Of a stretch of DNA of 64,000 nt, positions 49,201 to 58,156 are shown piece by piece. The stretch comes from Anaerolineae bacterium (GTDB lineage: Bacteria; Chloroflexota; Anaerolineae; Promineifilales; Promineifilaceae): assembly GCA_030425205.1 (NCBI GenBank), contig JAUIAP010000020.1, forward strand, positions 1 through 64,000, read 5' to 3'. The notes beneath the pieces are model-generated. The model had not been told where the DNA came from, searched no databases, and saw nothing but the letters and a program-made list of their open reading frames with translations. Each line of letters opens with the position of its first letter. Within the stretch, counting starts at the first letter, position 1. Position numbers and translations under genes: made by a program.

Positions 49201-52200
49201 CCCCTTAATCACTGTCGTCACTGCGCCGCCATCGTCGCACGTCTCCTGCGTCACGCTGACGGTCGCGCCCCATGTATCAAAGCTGAATGAGTTATCGACT
49301 GCCTGTATCGCGTTGGGATGGTCGTCGCTAAAGACGCTCAAGCGACCGGGTGAACTGATCGCCAGCGTTCCCATCGTGTCGGCGATATGGATGTCGGGCA
49401 GTTGCCACGCCTGCACGACCTTTTCCCCCTCGCCGTTGTCCCATGCGTAGCCAGCATCGCGGATGTCGAGACAACTCGTCGTGCTGCCTTGATAGGCGCA
49501 GCTCTTGCTTCCGTTCTCATCGAGCGGCATCAATGGGAAGCCCGGTGGTGAAACGACGACTTCGATCGTTTTGGACGCGCTGCCCAGCGATGCGTCGTGC
49601 GTCAGACGTGCGTACGGCGCGCGCAGGAGATAGGTGTTGGCTCCGCTGGCCGTCTTGATGCTGTGGACTTGGGTCAGACGGCTGTTGATGGTGTCATTGG
49701 CCGGCGACAGCAAGCGTAACTGCATATTGCCAAATGCCAGCACGTTGGCGAACAGCTGCTGCTGCGCGATCTGGTCGATAAATTCGTAGCGGGGTAAGTC
49801 GCCATCGAATTGGCTGGCGTGCTGCGGCCAGATGAGCCACTGGAGCGTGTAGCTGGGTGTGAGTGGCGCAAGGTCTACGTCGAGCGAAATATCAGGCGCA
49901 AGGGTTGCGCTGTCCATCCCGGCCTGCATTGTGAGCGGGTTGATATACAGCGTTGAGTTTGTGTGGTGATCTTGCCAATAGGCTTTTAGCGGCAGACGGT
50001 TCAGGCGGGTGTTGTTATCGGCCGATGGCACGATTCGATTGCTTCCACCAACCTCGACAATGCCGTGGGGCTGACCAGCAGGCAAGGGGAAAAAGGCCGC
50101 GCTGCCAAACACATGACCGGGCGCGTAATGACCCAACTCTTGCCCACTTGCGTTGGTTGCACCAGTGGGGGCGGTCAATCCAACCGCGCTCTCTTCCGTC
50201 GTCGTCAATTCCCCATCTACGAGACACACCTGCCCTTGCGCGACATAGATGTAACGATTGTCTTGGCTGGGGCCGATGATCGGTGCGGGTGGAATCGTTG
50301 GGGGATAGTTGTCCTCCGTACACCAGTCGCCATCCTGCTCGACAAACCCTTCTTCGCTGTAAATGGTCAAACCATTGTGCGTTTTACGTGGGGTGCTGCC
50401 ATCGGGGAAGAACAACGGCTGACATTCATACTTGACCGTTGCAATTGTGCCAACGGGACAGCGCGTGATTTCGATGTCGAGATCGTAGTTATCTGGTGTG
50501 CCATCGGGATCACCGTCGTAAGTTGGGGCCGCCTGATTAACTAGCGCAAGCAACCACGTCCCGCTTGTGGCGATACTGCTGATTTCCAATGTGCGCAATG
50601 TCTCGTCGCCAAATGTGTTGACGCGAAAATCGCTCATGCCGATGACGGCTCCGGCATTGTTGGTGGCGTTGGTTGGCTGGATCAGAAATGGTTCGAGTTC
50701 AGCAGGGATATCGGCTGTCAACAAGATATTATCGCCTGCGTCTAGGTTAAATTCCCACATTCTGACAAGGCGCGTCGATGGAAACAGTGAGACGCCCGAC
50801 ACAACGGTATGTTTGCCATACCCAAATGAGACATCGGCAGCCTCGCGGTGCTCGATCCCATAATCGCGGTCTGGGTCATCTGCCAGCCCATTGGCATTTG
50901 ATCCCAACACTTGAGCGCGTAGCTCGGCGACTTTGATGTTGGTCGCGCTGTGGTTGTCGATAAAGGCGACGGCGGTCTGACCCGCGCCCGTTGTGGTTGC
51001 GTTGAGAAGCGGGGTAAATCCGCTGGCCTGTTCACCAATGATCATATCGACGCGAGCGGGAGGTTTGTTGAGGGGTGGGAAATCAAATTCATGGTTGCCG
51101 CGCACGGCGACGGCGTGCCAATTTGTGAAGCTGGCGATGCCGATGTCGTGGGAGTGGGCAGTATCTTCGAAAACACCTTCAGCATAGCCAGGAACGCCGG
51201 GTTTGTTGAGCAGGAAGGTGTCGCTGCCGAGCGGGACAGTTTCATATTCGATGTCGAGCCGCACGTTGCCAGTTGGGATGCGATAGATGAGGCAGAAGGG
51301 GATTGCGAGGGCATTTTCGCCAAAGAAGTTGCCAAATTGGTCACATTGATTGACGAGGCTGAGGCGGAAGGTTGGTTTCGGCCGATCCCCATCCGTATAA
51401 AAGTTGTTGTAAAAATTGCTGATTTCTGCCGTCACATCAAATTCAACGGGATACGTTTTGCCCGTGCCACCTTTGAGTGGCTCCGTATTGAACCATTTTT
51501 CGTGGACAGGAAAGGAGAACGGGTTTAGCGGCCGGTTGTTCCAAGAGTACGTGTTACTGTCTGTTAGCCGATCATCCTGCAATGACCATGTCAAACATTG
51601 CGCCGGACACGCTCCCACGTAGTTGACGCGCAAATCGGTGGCAATCTCTTTCTCCTCCCAATCTATCGAGAGCGCGCTGTTCTCATATTTGGGCATAAAT
51701 GTCAGCAACGGCTCCACGATCAGCGTCGCCTTTGCGATTTTAGCGGGGGAATTTTGGGCGAGTCCGGGCAGACTGTTGAACTGGACATAGCCGTTTGCCT
51801 GAGCGTTGTACCCTTCATAGGGTTGGATGAACGGATGGTTGGGCGGGTTGCCTGCATAGCCGGGATAGGTTCCAAGCTTGATTTCGCCAAAGTGGTACGG
51901 CTCATTGCCAAGATCGGGATCATTGCCGACCCACGCCATCCCATTGCCATACCCCGTGCTTTTGGCAATGTGCATCGTCGGGTCGAGGACGACGGGGTAG
52001 ACGCGCTCTGGCGCGAGCCACCAGTTGTGCGGGGTGCGAATTTGCACGTGCCATTCGTCGTCGGCCTGTGGTGTCAGCGTGTAGCTGCCCGCGATGCGCT
52101 GGTCTGGATCGGCCTGTTCAAACGCGACAATTGGATCGAAGATGATGGCCGGCTCGCCAGCGGCGTTACGGATCTCAAGCGCACCATCCGTCTGAAAGGC

Positions 52201-52866
52201 CGACGCATGGGCTGCCCCATTTGCCCAAATTGTGTTGCCGGGCAATAAGCGGAGCGTGGCTTGCAGTTCGATGGCGTGCGCGCTGGCCGTCACGTCGGGC
52301 GGTTGACTGACGATCAGGACGTGTTCAATATGGTCATTGGTGCTGAGATACGCCTCGCTGAGCGTGGGATCGCTCCAGCCATTGGTGTAGGTGAGGGTGG
52401 TTTCGGCCGATTTTGTCGCAACCCCTGCCACAACCGTCGCCAACTCGACAAACGCACGCTCCGTCGCAAATCCAAACCGCTCCGTCTGCCAGTGAATGAC
52501 TGCCCCATCCGCTGCCGTCGAAAGCCATGCCGCATCCTTGCCCAAACGGCTTTGCAGCGTGTTCGCCTCGACCATGTAATGTTCGCCGTCAAAGCGAAAG
52601 GCGGGCTGATAGCGTTGCCATTCACCCGTCGCTGTCTGAAACTGGACAGGGTCGGGCGAGAATGAGGCGGTGAATTGATCGCCGCGTTGTGAGATGTTGC
52701 CAAATGGGGTTTGCCGGATGATTTCGGCCGATGTGCGTTCGTTCCGCTCGCTGGGCAGATCAATGTGCAGGGTGGGTGACTGCGCCAAAATCATCAACAC
52801 TGCGACCGCGCACAGGATTAGTAAGAGGCGGCGCGTTTCGTTTGGGATAGCGAATTTCTCGATCAT
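46267..52866 (-). CDS. Giant (2199-residue) surface protein with DNRLRE-like, Fn3 and TSP3 regions
   Basis: ATG 52866 follows AAGGAG by eight bases; the upstream in-frame ATG at 52887 lacks a site. A membrane segment at about 12-30 (RLLLILCAVAVLMILAQ) starts the protein. Residues about 40-330 end in YPVVLDPTM, the pattern that precedes DNRLRE-type domains of RHS and other wall proteins; about 330-560 fits that domain. A long beta-rich middle part is unassigned. Three fibronectin-III-like units occupy about 1640-1960, then a TSP3/EF-hand-like calcium segment (DPDEDGLTNLQEF, DSDGDGFYDVEED; about 1990-2035), and a C-terminal membrane helix (2172-2192) with RRDLTTRQ. No RHS repeats or toxin domain. 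Not clearly homologous to the two LamG giants but built on the same anchor plan. The two-component system lies directly upstream. Confidence 0.8.
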   Translation of the reverse strand: MIEKFAIPNETRRLLLILCAVAVLMILAQSPTLHIDLPSERNERTSAEIIRQTPFGNISQRGDQFTASFSPDPVQFQTATGEWQRYQPAFRFDGEHYMVEANTLQSRLGKDAAWLSTAADGAVIHWQTERFGFATERAFVELATVVAGVATKSAETTLTYTNGWSDPTLSEAYLSTNDHIEHVLIVSQPPDVTASAHAIELQATLRLLPGNTIWANGAAHASAFQTDGALEIRNAAGEPAIIFDPIVAFEQADPDQRIAGSYTLTPQADDEWHVQIRTPHNWWLAPERVYPVVLDPTMHIAKSTGYGNGMAWVGNDPDLGNEPYHFGEIKLGTYPGYAGNPPNHPFIQPYEGYNAQANGYVQFNSLPGLAQNSPAKIAKATLIVEPLLTFMPKYENSALSIDWEEKEIATDLRVNYVGACPAQCLTWSLQDDRLTDSNTYSWNNRPLNPFSFPVHEKWFNTEPLKGGTGKTYPVEFDVTAEISNFYNNFYTDGDRPKPTFRLSLVNQCDQFGNFFGENALAIPFCLIYRIPTGNVRLDIEYETVPLGSDTFLLNKPGVPGYAEGVFEDTAHSHDIGIASFTNWHAVAVRGNHEFDFPPLNKPPARVDMIIGEQASGFTPLLNATTTGAGQTAVAFIDNHSATNIKVAELRAQVLGSNANGLADDPDRDYGIEHREAADVSFGYGKHTVVSGVSLFPSTRLVRMWEFNLDAGDNILLTADIPAELEPFLIQPTNATNNAGAVIGMSDFRVNTFGDETLRTLEISSIATSGTWLLALVNQAAPTYDGDPDGTPDNYDLDIEITRCPVGTIATVKYECQPLFFPDGSTPRKTHNGLTIYSEEGFVEQDGDWCTEDNYPPTIPPAPIIGPSQDNRYIYVAQGQVCLVDGELTTTEESAVGLTAPTGATNASGQELGHYAPGHVFGSAAFFPLPAGQPHGIVEVGGSNRIVPSADNNTRLNRLPLKAYWQDHHTNSTLYINPLTMQAGMDSATLAPDISLDVDLAPLTPSYTLQWLIWPQHASQFDGDLPRYEFIDQIAQQQLFANVLAFGNMQLRLLSPANDTINSRLTQVHSIKTASGANTYLLRAPYARLTHDASLGSASKTIEVVVSPPGFPLMPLDENGSKSCAYQGSTTSCLDIRDAGYAWDNGEGEKVVQAWQLPDIHIADTMGTLAISSPGRLSVFSDDHPNAIQAVDNSFSFDTWGATVSVTQETCDDGGAVTTVIKGNGRIALPAIGDAGGGGIEVAFKLCEIVDEVQLRRAQLTFETPVPVPVGSTGLGVTLIGGTIDVGPNSTRITLELEFETLDGTTLTKGHGALTIDTAGLFELQADGKFLGGILHAELLLQVSWSPFDMLFKGEVACCGNLLTGGMQIHAWVGQGWQNKYHWLPDDDAFHFTGIIWAKLSIDSGEVVDFPLLPPFDFSIEVTVAFGEFCENSSCSQTEWGVSVTIGIAGTEVGVFVGESGPAFILGTNGNKLIDQHGGSRRVVVDERRSAQSSNLYQYFPPGYFQPTLLHSIIDTPVDDWPVEDATTECSGTATRTHTCNFSVGAGAGRALFFAGWQNGTLDVSLRRPDGVIIDASNAVTYNTVYSATFSSGQAAVSMAVWAEPDSALQTGTWQLILEGVNVGLPVGSESNYRLLFASDPPAPTLTWNAPQTDVSPDGNGDVTLSWNATRAGQPLGNDVLMELFYVPTAQQPITPTVISGTLLANAIQANSGSYTWNVGHLAEGSYAVAARIDDSHNANAHIVSWAPGTVTFSDNTPPPVPSLAGDTTLANGGLLLTWFADLTSADLAGYLVEYTIPDWTSNNPPLTLTRRVHPGFSWWMPSLFERVRLNGLQNGVDTTVCVRAYDASGNVSGCTPTVLPVASRPGGSLGVVQNMAAIKQNVELIVDWDAPTRGTPDGYMLTYQPTGCETPLTTSGLHSLHFDGTTPPANVPIAHMAIGQRYEVAVWAYDDDGVTSAIVEQTFNFWDEIDSDIDFMVDQWEQAYNITSASADPDEDGLTNLQEFQKKTNPLMADSDGDGFYDVEEDAAGTDPCAPERPTQHECPLLGLSGDAAVLFRVPVNAVRTPSKAYKVFGLNSAEKPAWSASSHQGFISVVSDDSGNVGDFSIAPNLTGFAVGTYMGEVRVEATCSLSSGKSFTERVIIPVTVEITPEQTVVPTQITLTQQAIAQPLAMWAIVLLVGVMAGITRVVYRRDLTTRQ

Positions 52867-52987
52867 TGGCTTGCTCCTTGTATCCAATGTGTCTTGTTAG
52901 CTTAATGGAGCAGCGTCCGAAATCCGTCCGATGGGGCTGACGGGATAAGAAGAGCAGGAGCTTACAGCGCGAGCTTTGCTAGCTCAC

Positions 52988-53620
52988 TTACGCCAACAAA
53001 CCATCCCGATTGGCGGCGAGAACCGCCTGTGTGCGGTTTGGCTGGTCGAGTTTTTTTAGAATGCGGCGCACATAGGTGTGAACGGTCGATTCGGCGACGA
53101 TCAGCTGATCGGCAATTTCGCGGTACGTCGCGGGGGTCGCCATCAGGCGCAACACTTCATGTTCCCGGGGGGAGAGCGTGGGGGGGGACGCCTTGCTCGA
53201 TGCGCTGCGCTGTTTGAGCAGGGCTTGTGTGATCATCGGGTCAAAATAGCGTTCACCGCGGGCAACCGCACGAATAGCACGCGCAAGATTGGCGGGAGAA
53301 ATCTCTTTGTGGACGTACCCATGTACATCGTCAAGCCGATCAAAGATCTCATCTTCCAACGGTGCGCCCGATAGAATGATGACCCGCGCGGAAGCCATAT
53401 CACGGCGAATGTTGCGGGCAGCGGTGAAGCCATCCCAACGCGGCATTTTGTAGTCGAGCAGCACGATATCAGGGGCGAGATCAAAGATGCGATTGTAGGC
53501 ATCTTCTCCATCGTGCGCCTCGCCGACGACCTCAAAATCAGGCTCTTGCTTGAGAACAAGCGCGAGCCCGCGGCGTACAACGGCGTGATCGTCAGCCAGT
53601 AGGATGCGAATCATTTTCAT
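52988..53620 (-). CDS. NarL/LuxR-type response regulator
   Basis: 210 residues. Receiver domain with acidic pocket D10-D11, phosphoacceptor D56 (LLDYKMP) and lysine K104 region (VHKEIS); LuxR-type helix-turn-helix at 146-205 (LSPREHEVLRLMA, TVHTYVRRILKKL). It starts inside the stop codon of the kinase gene (ATGA), so the two are translationally coupled partners. A 121-base gap separates its stop from the start of the giant gene on the same strand, making that gene a plausible target. Confidence 0.95.
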   Translation of the reverse strand: MKMIRILLADDHAVVRRGLALVLKQEPDFEVVGEAHDGEDAYNRIFDLAPDIVLLDYKMPRWDGFTAARNIRRDMASARVIILSGAPLEDEIFDRLDDVHGYVHKEISPANLARAIRAVARGERYFDPMITQALLKQRSASSKASPPTLSPREHEVLRLMATPATYREIADQLIVAESTVHTYVRRILKKLDQPNRTQAVLAANRDGLLA

Positions 53621-54852
53621 TGGATCGGAATGTCAACCACAATCGACGTCCCTTCTTGCGGCCGACTAAACACGTCAAATGTCCCACCTAAGGCGTGGGC
53701 GCGTTCTTCCATCCCGCGCAAGCCAAAATGTTCCGCGACAAATTTATCGCCGTAGGCGGTCGCAGGATTGAAGCCGATACCATTGTCGCGCACAAGTAGG
53801 CGCACCCGCTCGTTGGCGATGTCGAGACAGACGCGGGCGTGATCGGCGGCGGCATGATGGACGATATTCGCCAGCGATTCTTGGCAAATACGATAGAGCG
53901 TGCGCCGCACAAAGGGGGCAATCGGGGCAAAGTCGCCGTTGATGTCGAGTTCGAGTTCGATGGGTTGGTCAGTTAGATCGTTGAGGTAGCGATGCAAATC
54001 GGCCGAAAATCCCTCACCCGTCAACTCATTCGGCCACAGGTCAAAGATGACGTGGCGCAACTCCTGCCGCACCTTCTGCGCCTCTTGCTCCAACGCCGCC
54101 AACTCTGCACGTAGCGTTTCCAACCCCTCTGGTACAAGCTTCTGACAGCCGTTTAACCCATACGCGATCCCAAACAGTGATTGCGAAATGGTATCGTGCA
54201 TATCACGTGCAATCCGCAACCGCTCACGCTCGACGGCCGTCTGGGTTTCCTCTGCTGCACTCTCCGCACGTCGCCGCCACCAATACCATGCTGACGGCCA
54301 CACCTCCCCGCGTACATCCGTCTCACCGCGCTCCATCTTCTCCAAGCGAAAAGCTCGTTCAAATGCGGCAAACAGCTCATTTTCATGGACACCACGCGGC
54401 CGATTCTCCTCTTCGCGCAACGGCTCGCGGATACGGCCAAAGAACAAGAATAGTCCGTTCGGGGTGAGTAATCTTGCCAGTTGATCGGCATAAGTACGCA
54501 GTTGTTCCCCTTCGAGCGAATGTCCACAGCCGACATCGAGCGCAAAATCATAGGGTGGGTGCAAAAAGTGTAGGTCGGTGACGCTGGCTGTGTGATAGGT
54601 GATGGTGGAAAAATCGGCCGATCTTTCCCGCGCCAGCTCAATCGCCTTTGGCACAAAATCGATCGCATCGACGTGCCAACCACGCGCCGCCATATAGCGT
54701 GCCGCACGTCCGACTCCGCATCCCAAATCGAGGGCCCGGCCGGCCGTGAGCGATTCCAACGCCGCGATCACCTCTGGCGGCGGTAGCTCTTGATCCCACG
54801 GCAATGCGCCGCGTTCGTAAAATTCTTGCAGTCGTTCAAAGGTGTCGTTCAT
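53617..54852 (-). CDS. Sensor histidine kinase fused to a SAM-dependent methyltransferase domain
   Basis: 411 residues from ATG 54852; an in-frame start at 54948 adds non-conserved residues reaching back to the CDF gene. Residues 1-195 are a class I methyltransferase like the TehB/thiopurine-methyltransferase group: GALPWDQELPPPEVI, SAM motif I LDLGCGVGR (41-49), acidic loop AIDF, and LDVGCGHSLEGE. Residues 205-270 are HisKA_3 with H219 in RIARDMHDTISQSLFG, and 310-411 a HATPase with N329 (ESLAN), RDNGIGF (355-361) and HFGLRGMEERAHALGG. There is no transmembrane segment, so it is a cytoplasmic NarL-type kinase with an enzyme-like module in the sensor position. Whether this module methylates or only binds ligand is unknown. 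It is downstream of a cation transporter gene and overlaps its response regulator by four bases. Confidence 0.88.
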   Translation of the reverse strand: MNDTFERLQEFYERGALPWDQELPPPEVIAALESLTAGRALDLGCGVGRAARYMAARGWHVDAIDFVPKAIELARERSADFSTITYHTASVTDLHFLHPPYDFALDVGCGHSLEGEQLRTYADQLARLLTPNGLFLFFGRIREPLREEENRPRGVHENELFAAFERAFRLEKMERGETDVRGEVWPSAWYWWRRRAESAAEETQTAVERERLRIARDMHDTISQSLFGIAYGLNGCQKLVPEGLETLRAELAALEQEAQKVRQELRHVIFDLWPNELTGEGFSADLHRYLNDLTDQPIELELDINGDFAPIAPFVRRTLYRICQESLANIVHHAAADHARVCLDIANERVRLLVRDNGIGFNPATAYGDKFVAEHFGLRGMEERAHALGGTFDVFSRPQEGTSIVVDIPIQ

Positions 54853-54889
54853 AATGTATGGCTCGCAACCTATTTTACCAGAACACGGA

Positions 54890-55828
54890 TTATGGATCGC
54901 TGGGTTCGCGTTGGGGGTGTTTGTGATTCGGCCGAAAAAGTTCAACATCTGCCCACGATGCAGGATCTTCCAACGGCTCCAAATGGATGATGATCGAAAC
55001 GGGCGAAAGTTGCGCCCGAATTTGGGCTTCGAGGTCGTCCATTAGACGATGGCCGTGCTGGACGCTCCAACTGCCCGGCACCTGCAAATGCAGCGAGACG
55101 AACCGCAAACTGCCTGACAAGCGTGTTCGTAACGCATGAAATGTGAGTTCGCCCTCTCCAAACCGCTCCAGAATCTCGATCAATTGTTGCTGCTCCGCCT
55201 GCGGCCACGCGCTGTCCATCAATCCTAGCAATGACTTTCGGAGCAAGCGCCAGCCAACCAGCAGAATATGCACGGCAACGGCCAGCGCGATCACAATATC
55301 GACCCATTGCCAGCCCGTCAACTGCATCACCCCCAGCCCCACAATCACACCAAGCGAAGTCCACACATCTGACATCAGATGTTGTGCGTCGGCCTCTAGC
55401 GCAATCGAACGATGTCGTTTGGCAGCCCGACGCAAAATCTGTGCGACGCCGAAGTTAAGAATTGTCGCCAACCCGGTGATGCCAATGCCCAATCCGAGCG
55501 ATTCGAGCGGTTGTGCGCCTTGAATGCGCTGAACGGCCGAAATGACGATCAAGATCGCCGTCATCACGATCAATGCGCCCTCTACGCCGCTCGAAAAGTA
55601 TTCGACTTTGTAGTGCCCAAAACTGTGTTCGTCATCTGGCGGTCTTGCGGCAACGATGATGGCAAAAAAGACCGCAATGGCCGCGACGAGATTGACGACT
55701 GATTCAAGCGCATCGGAAAGCAAGCCGACTGAATCGGTCAAAAGATATGCGCCCATTTTGAGTGCAATCGTCACGATGGCGGCCAGAATTGAGAGTTGTG
55801 CGTAGCGCGAGGGTATGTTTGTTGTCAT
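54890..55828 (-). CDS. Cation diffusion facilitator (CDF) family transporter
   Basis: 312 residues: six membrane helices within the first 210 residues, then a cytoplasmic ferredoxin-like domain (about 215-295). The transport-site motifs are LLSDALESVVN in helix 2 and HLMSDVWTSLG in helix 5, the usual positions for CDF metal ligands; the helix 2 motif has D with E and N rather than the DxxxD of zinc/iron YiiP. The C-terminal part has RFVSLHLQVPG and HGHRLMDDLE, as in the family. It exports a divalent cation, identity uncertain. The gene lies 37 bases upstream of the methyltransferase-kinase gene on the same strand and is probably its operon partner. Confidence 0.92.
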   Translation of the reverse strand: MTTNIPSRYAQLSILAAIVTIALKMGAYLLTDSVGLLSDALESVVNLVAAIAVFFAIIVAARPPDDEHSFGHYKVEYFSSGVEGALIVMTAILIVISAVQRIQGAQPLESLGLGIGITGLATILNFGVAQILRRAAKRHRSIALEADAQHLMSDVWTSLGVIVGLGVMQLTGWQWVDIVIALAVAVHILLVGWRLLRKSLLGLMDSAWPQAEQQQLIEILERFGEGELTFHALRTRLSGSLRFVSLHLQVPGSWSVQHGHRLMDDLEAQIRAQLSPVSIIIHLEPLEDPASWADVELFRPNHKHPQREPSDP

Positions 55829-56031
55829 AGCTCACCATAACGCTACAACAGTTACCGTCACTGGGGCAAGTGGGAAATTCGTTTGCTCATGCGCTTGCGG
55901 GAAGTGGCGTTATCCAGACACTGATTACCGCAATCTCACAGCGTGTTTGTGAATTATGGAACAAAGGCCGCGCCGCGTGCGTTATGGGGGTGAAGGCACA
56001 TGATGCCGACAAGAAAATTTACAAACTAGAA

Positions 56032-56054
56032 GGCCAACACTTTATCTGTTGGCC
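56032..56054. promoter_or_regulatory. Small inverted repeat upstream of the META lipoprotein
   Basis: GGCCAACA (56032-56039) and TGTTGGCC (56047-56054), 7-base loop, 26 bases before the ATG. It may be an operator or a structure in the message leader; it lies in the 252-base divergent gap, which otherwise has no credible gene. Confidence 0.45.
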
Positions 56055-56080
56055 ACTTGAAATGACTCGGAGAATACAAA

Positions 56081-58156
56081 ATGAAAACGCAACGATTTGA
56101 AAAATATTTTAGCATGATAGTAGGATTGCTCTTGGCAATTGTTATGGTCGCCTGTTCACCCACCCAACCAGAAGGGGCGGCACAGAACGAGACGACCGAA
56201 CCGACTGAGGTAATTGAGCCGACAGAGCCAGCGGTTGACACGATTGAAAATCAGCTTGTCGGCACAATGTGGGAACTCATTTCGATTGATGGGACGGCGG
56301 TTGATGGGAGCTTGACGCTGGACTTTTCGGCCGATACCGTCCACGGTTCAGACGGCTGCAACAGCTTTAGCGGCGGCTACACCATTCAAAACGGTGCACT
56401 TGTCTTCGCACAAGATGGCTTTATCCGCACCGAAATGGCGTGTCTGGAAGATGGCGTGATGGAGATGGCGCAACAATATCTCGACGCATTAGTCACGGCC
56501 AGCGCGTTTACATTGGACAATGATAGCCTGACCTTAGAGACAGACACCGGTGCGCTCGTTTATGCAAAGGCGAATTCGGCCGAACTTATCGACACCCTTT
56601 GGCAACTCGCGGGGCTTAACAATGGCACAGGTGGCATCGTCCACATGGGCATTGACGAAAATATCACCATGCTGATCGACGGCACACAGATCAGCGGCAG
56701 TGCGGGCTGCAACGGCTATGGTGGCAGCATCACAATTGACGGCAATCAACTGACGATTGGCGAGCTAGTCTCAACCTTGATGTTGTGTGCCGATGACGAC
56801 GTTAACGAGCGCGAAGGGGAATTCTTGGCCGCACTGCGCACCGTCACAAGCTATGAAATCATCCGTGAAACCTTGAGCCTGTACGCTGAGGACGGCACGC
56901 TCGTCGCCAACTTTATTGAGGCAAACGAAACGGCTAGTGAACCGACAACGCTTTACGTCGGTGCCGAATTGGTCGATTGTGTCGGTGAAGGGCCACGCCA
57001 ATGTATGCTCGTCAAGCAAGACCCCAACGCCGAGTACGAATTTTTCTATGACGACATCGCTGGATTCGAGTGGGAAGCTGGCTATGAATATGAACTACTC
57101 GTCAACATTAGCGAAGTCGAAAATCCACCAGCCGACGCATCATCCTTGCGCTATGAATTGGTTGAAGTCGTCAACAAAACAGCAGTAGAAATGTCTGAAA
57201 CTCCAGAGATCACAAACATCAACTGGTCACTCGTTAACACCATCGTCGGTGGGGATGCGGTCGTGCCTGCCCCCGACTTTGCCAACCCCAATTTCACCAT
57301 CGACGGCACAATGGTTTCTGGCAACAGCGGTTGTAATCGCTTCAATGGCACGGTCACGATTGATGGGAACAACATCACTTTCGGCGCGCTTGCGACAACA
57401 AGAATGGCGTGTGATGCAGAGCGGATGACGTTAGAGACGACGATGTTAGACATTTTCGCCAACGCCGCGACGTTCACGACGGATGGTAAGACATTGGAAC
57501 TGCAAAACGCCGACGGACTACCGATTGCAACCTTCGCAGCGGCCGAAGAAAAGACGCTCTATGTCGGCGCAGAGACGGTCGATTGTGTTGGTGTCGCACC
57601 GCAACAATGTCTGTTGGTCAAGGAAGACCCCAACGCGGACTACACATTTTTCTATGACAGCATTGCCGGATTTGAATGGGAAGCTGGCTACGAATATGAA
57701 CTGCTCGTCAGCGTAACAGAAGTGATGGAGCCGCTGCAAGACGCCTCATCGCTGCAATACAAACTGGTGCAAATCGTCAACAAGACAGAAGTCGCCATGA
57801 GCGAAAATAGCTTGACGGACACCGTTTGGCAGTGGGTGCGCTTTCAAGATGGCGCAGACCTCAACAACATCGAGGTCGATAATCCCGCTAGCTATACGAT
57901 TCAGTTCATGGCGGACGGCACTTATGCAATTCAGGCCGACTGCAACAGCGGCAGCGGCGGTTACAGCGTCGATGGCAGCAGCATCGTGATTCAACCCGGC
58001 CCGATGACGTTGGCCGCGTGTGGCGCAGAGTCACTCGATAGCACATTTTTGTCACGTCTAGGCGATGTCGTCACGTTCGTCTTTGATGACGAGGGTAATC
58101 TTGTGTTGAATCTTAAGGTCGATGCGGGGAATATGATTTTTGTGGCGGTGCAATAA
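56081..58156 (+). CDS. Lipoprotein with alternating META and DUF4377 domains
   Basis: 691 residues. Signal peptide with lipobox ending at C25 (IVMVAC), then a Thr/Glu/Pro linker. Four META (HslJ-like) domains are seen at about 56-145, 167-270, 378-486 and 576-691, each with a TxWxL start and a GSxGCNxxxG core (GSDGCNSFSG, GSAGCNGYGG, GNSGCNRFNG; the fourth is degenerate). Two near-identical DUF4377 domains (TLYVGAELVDCVG at 288 and TLYVGAETVDCVG at 491) follow META 2 and META 3. So the protein grew by duplication. META domains occur in heat-shock and stress-linked surface proteins; molecular role unknown. GGAG is eight bases before the ATG. It contains TCGGCCGA only near its 5-prime end. Confidence 0.88.
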   Translation: MKTQRFEKYFSMIVGLLLAIVMVACSPTQPEGAAQNETTEPTEVIEPTEPAVDTIENQLVGTMWELISIDGTAVDGSLTLDFSADTVHGSDGCNSFSGGYTIQNGALVFAQDGFIRTEMACLEDGVMEMAQQYLDALVTASAFTLDNDSLTLETDTGALVYAKANSAELIDTLWQLAGLNNGTGGIVHMGIDENITMLIDGTQISGSAGCNGYGGSITIDGNQLTIGELVSTLMLCADDDVNEREGEFLAALRTVTSYEIIRETLSLYAEDGTLVANFIEANETASEPTTLYVGAELVDCVGEGPRQCMLVKQDPNAEYEFFYDDIAGFEWEAGYEYELLVNISEVENPPADASSLRYELVEVVNKTAVEMSETPEITNINWSLVNTIVGGDAVVPAPDFANPNFTIDGTMVSGNSGCNRFNGTVTIDGNNITFGALATTRMACDAERMTLETTMLDIFANAATFTTDGKTLELQNADGLPIATFAAAEEKTLYVGAETVDCVGVAPQQCLLVKEDPNADYTFFYDSIAGFEWEAGYEYELLVSVTEVMEPLQDASSLQYKLVQIVNKTEVAMSENSLTDTVWQWVRFQDGADLNNIEVDNPASYTIQFMADGTYAIQADCNSGSGGYSVDGSSIVIQPGPMTLAACGAESLDSTFLSRLGDVVTFVFDDEGNLVLNLKVDAGNMIFVAVQ

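Noticed and set aside
46267..52866. Polymorphic RHS toxin
   Set aside because: The YPVVLDPTM and DNRLRE-like part resembles RHS proteins, but there are no YD repeats, no C-terminal toxin domain and no immunity gene; it ends in a membrane anchor.
55870..56100. 76-residue frame ahead of the META lipoprotein
   Set aside because: Overlaps the lipoprotein start, has no ribosome site and crosses the inverted repeat; probably control region.
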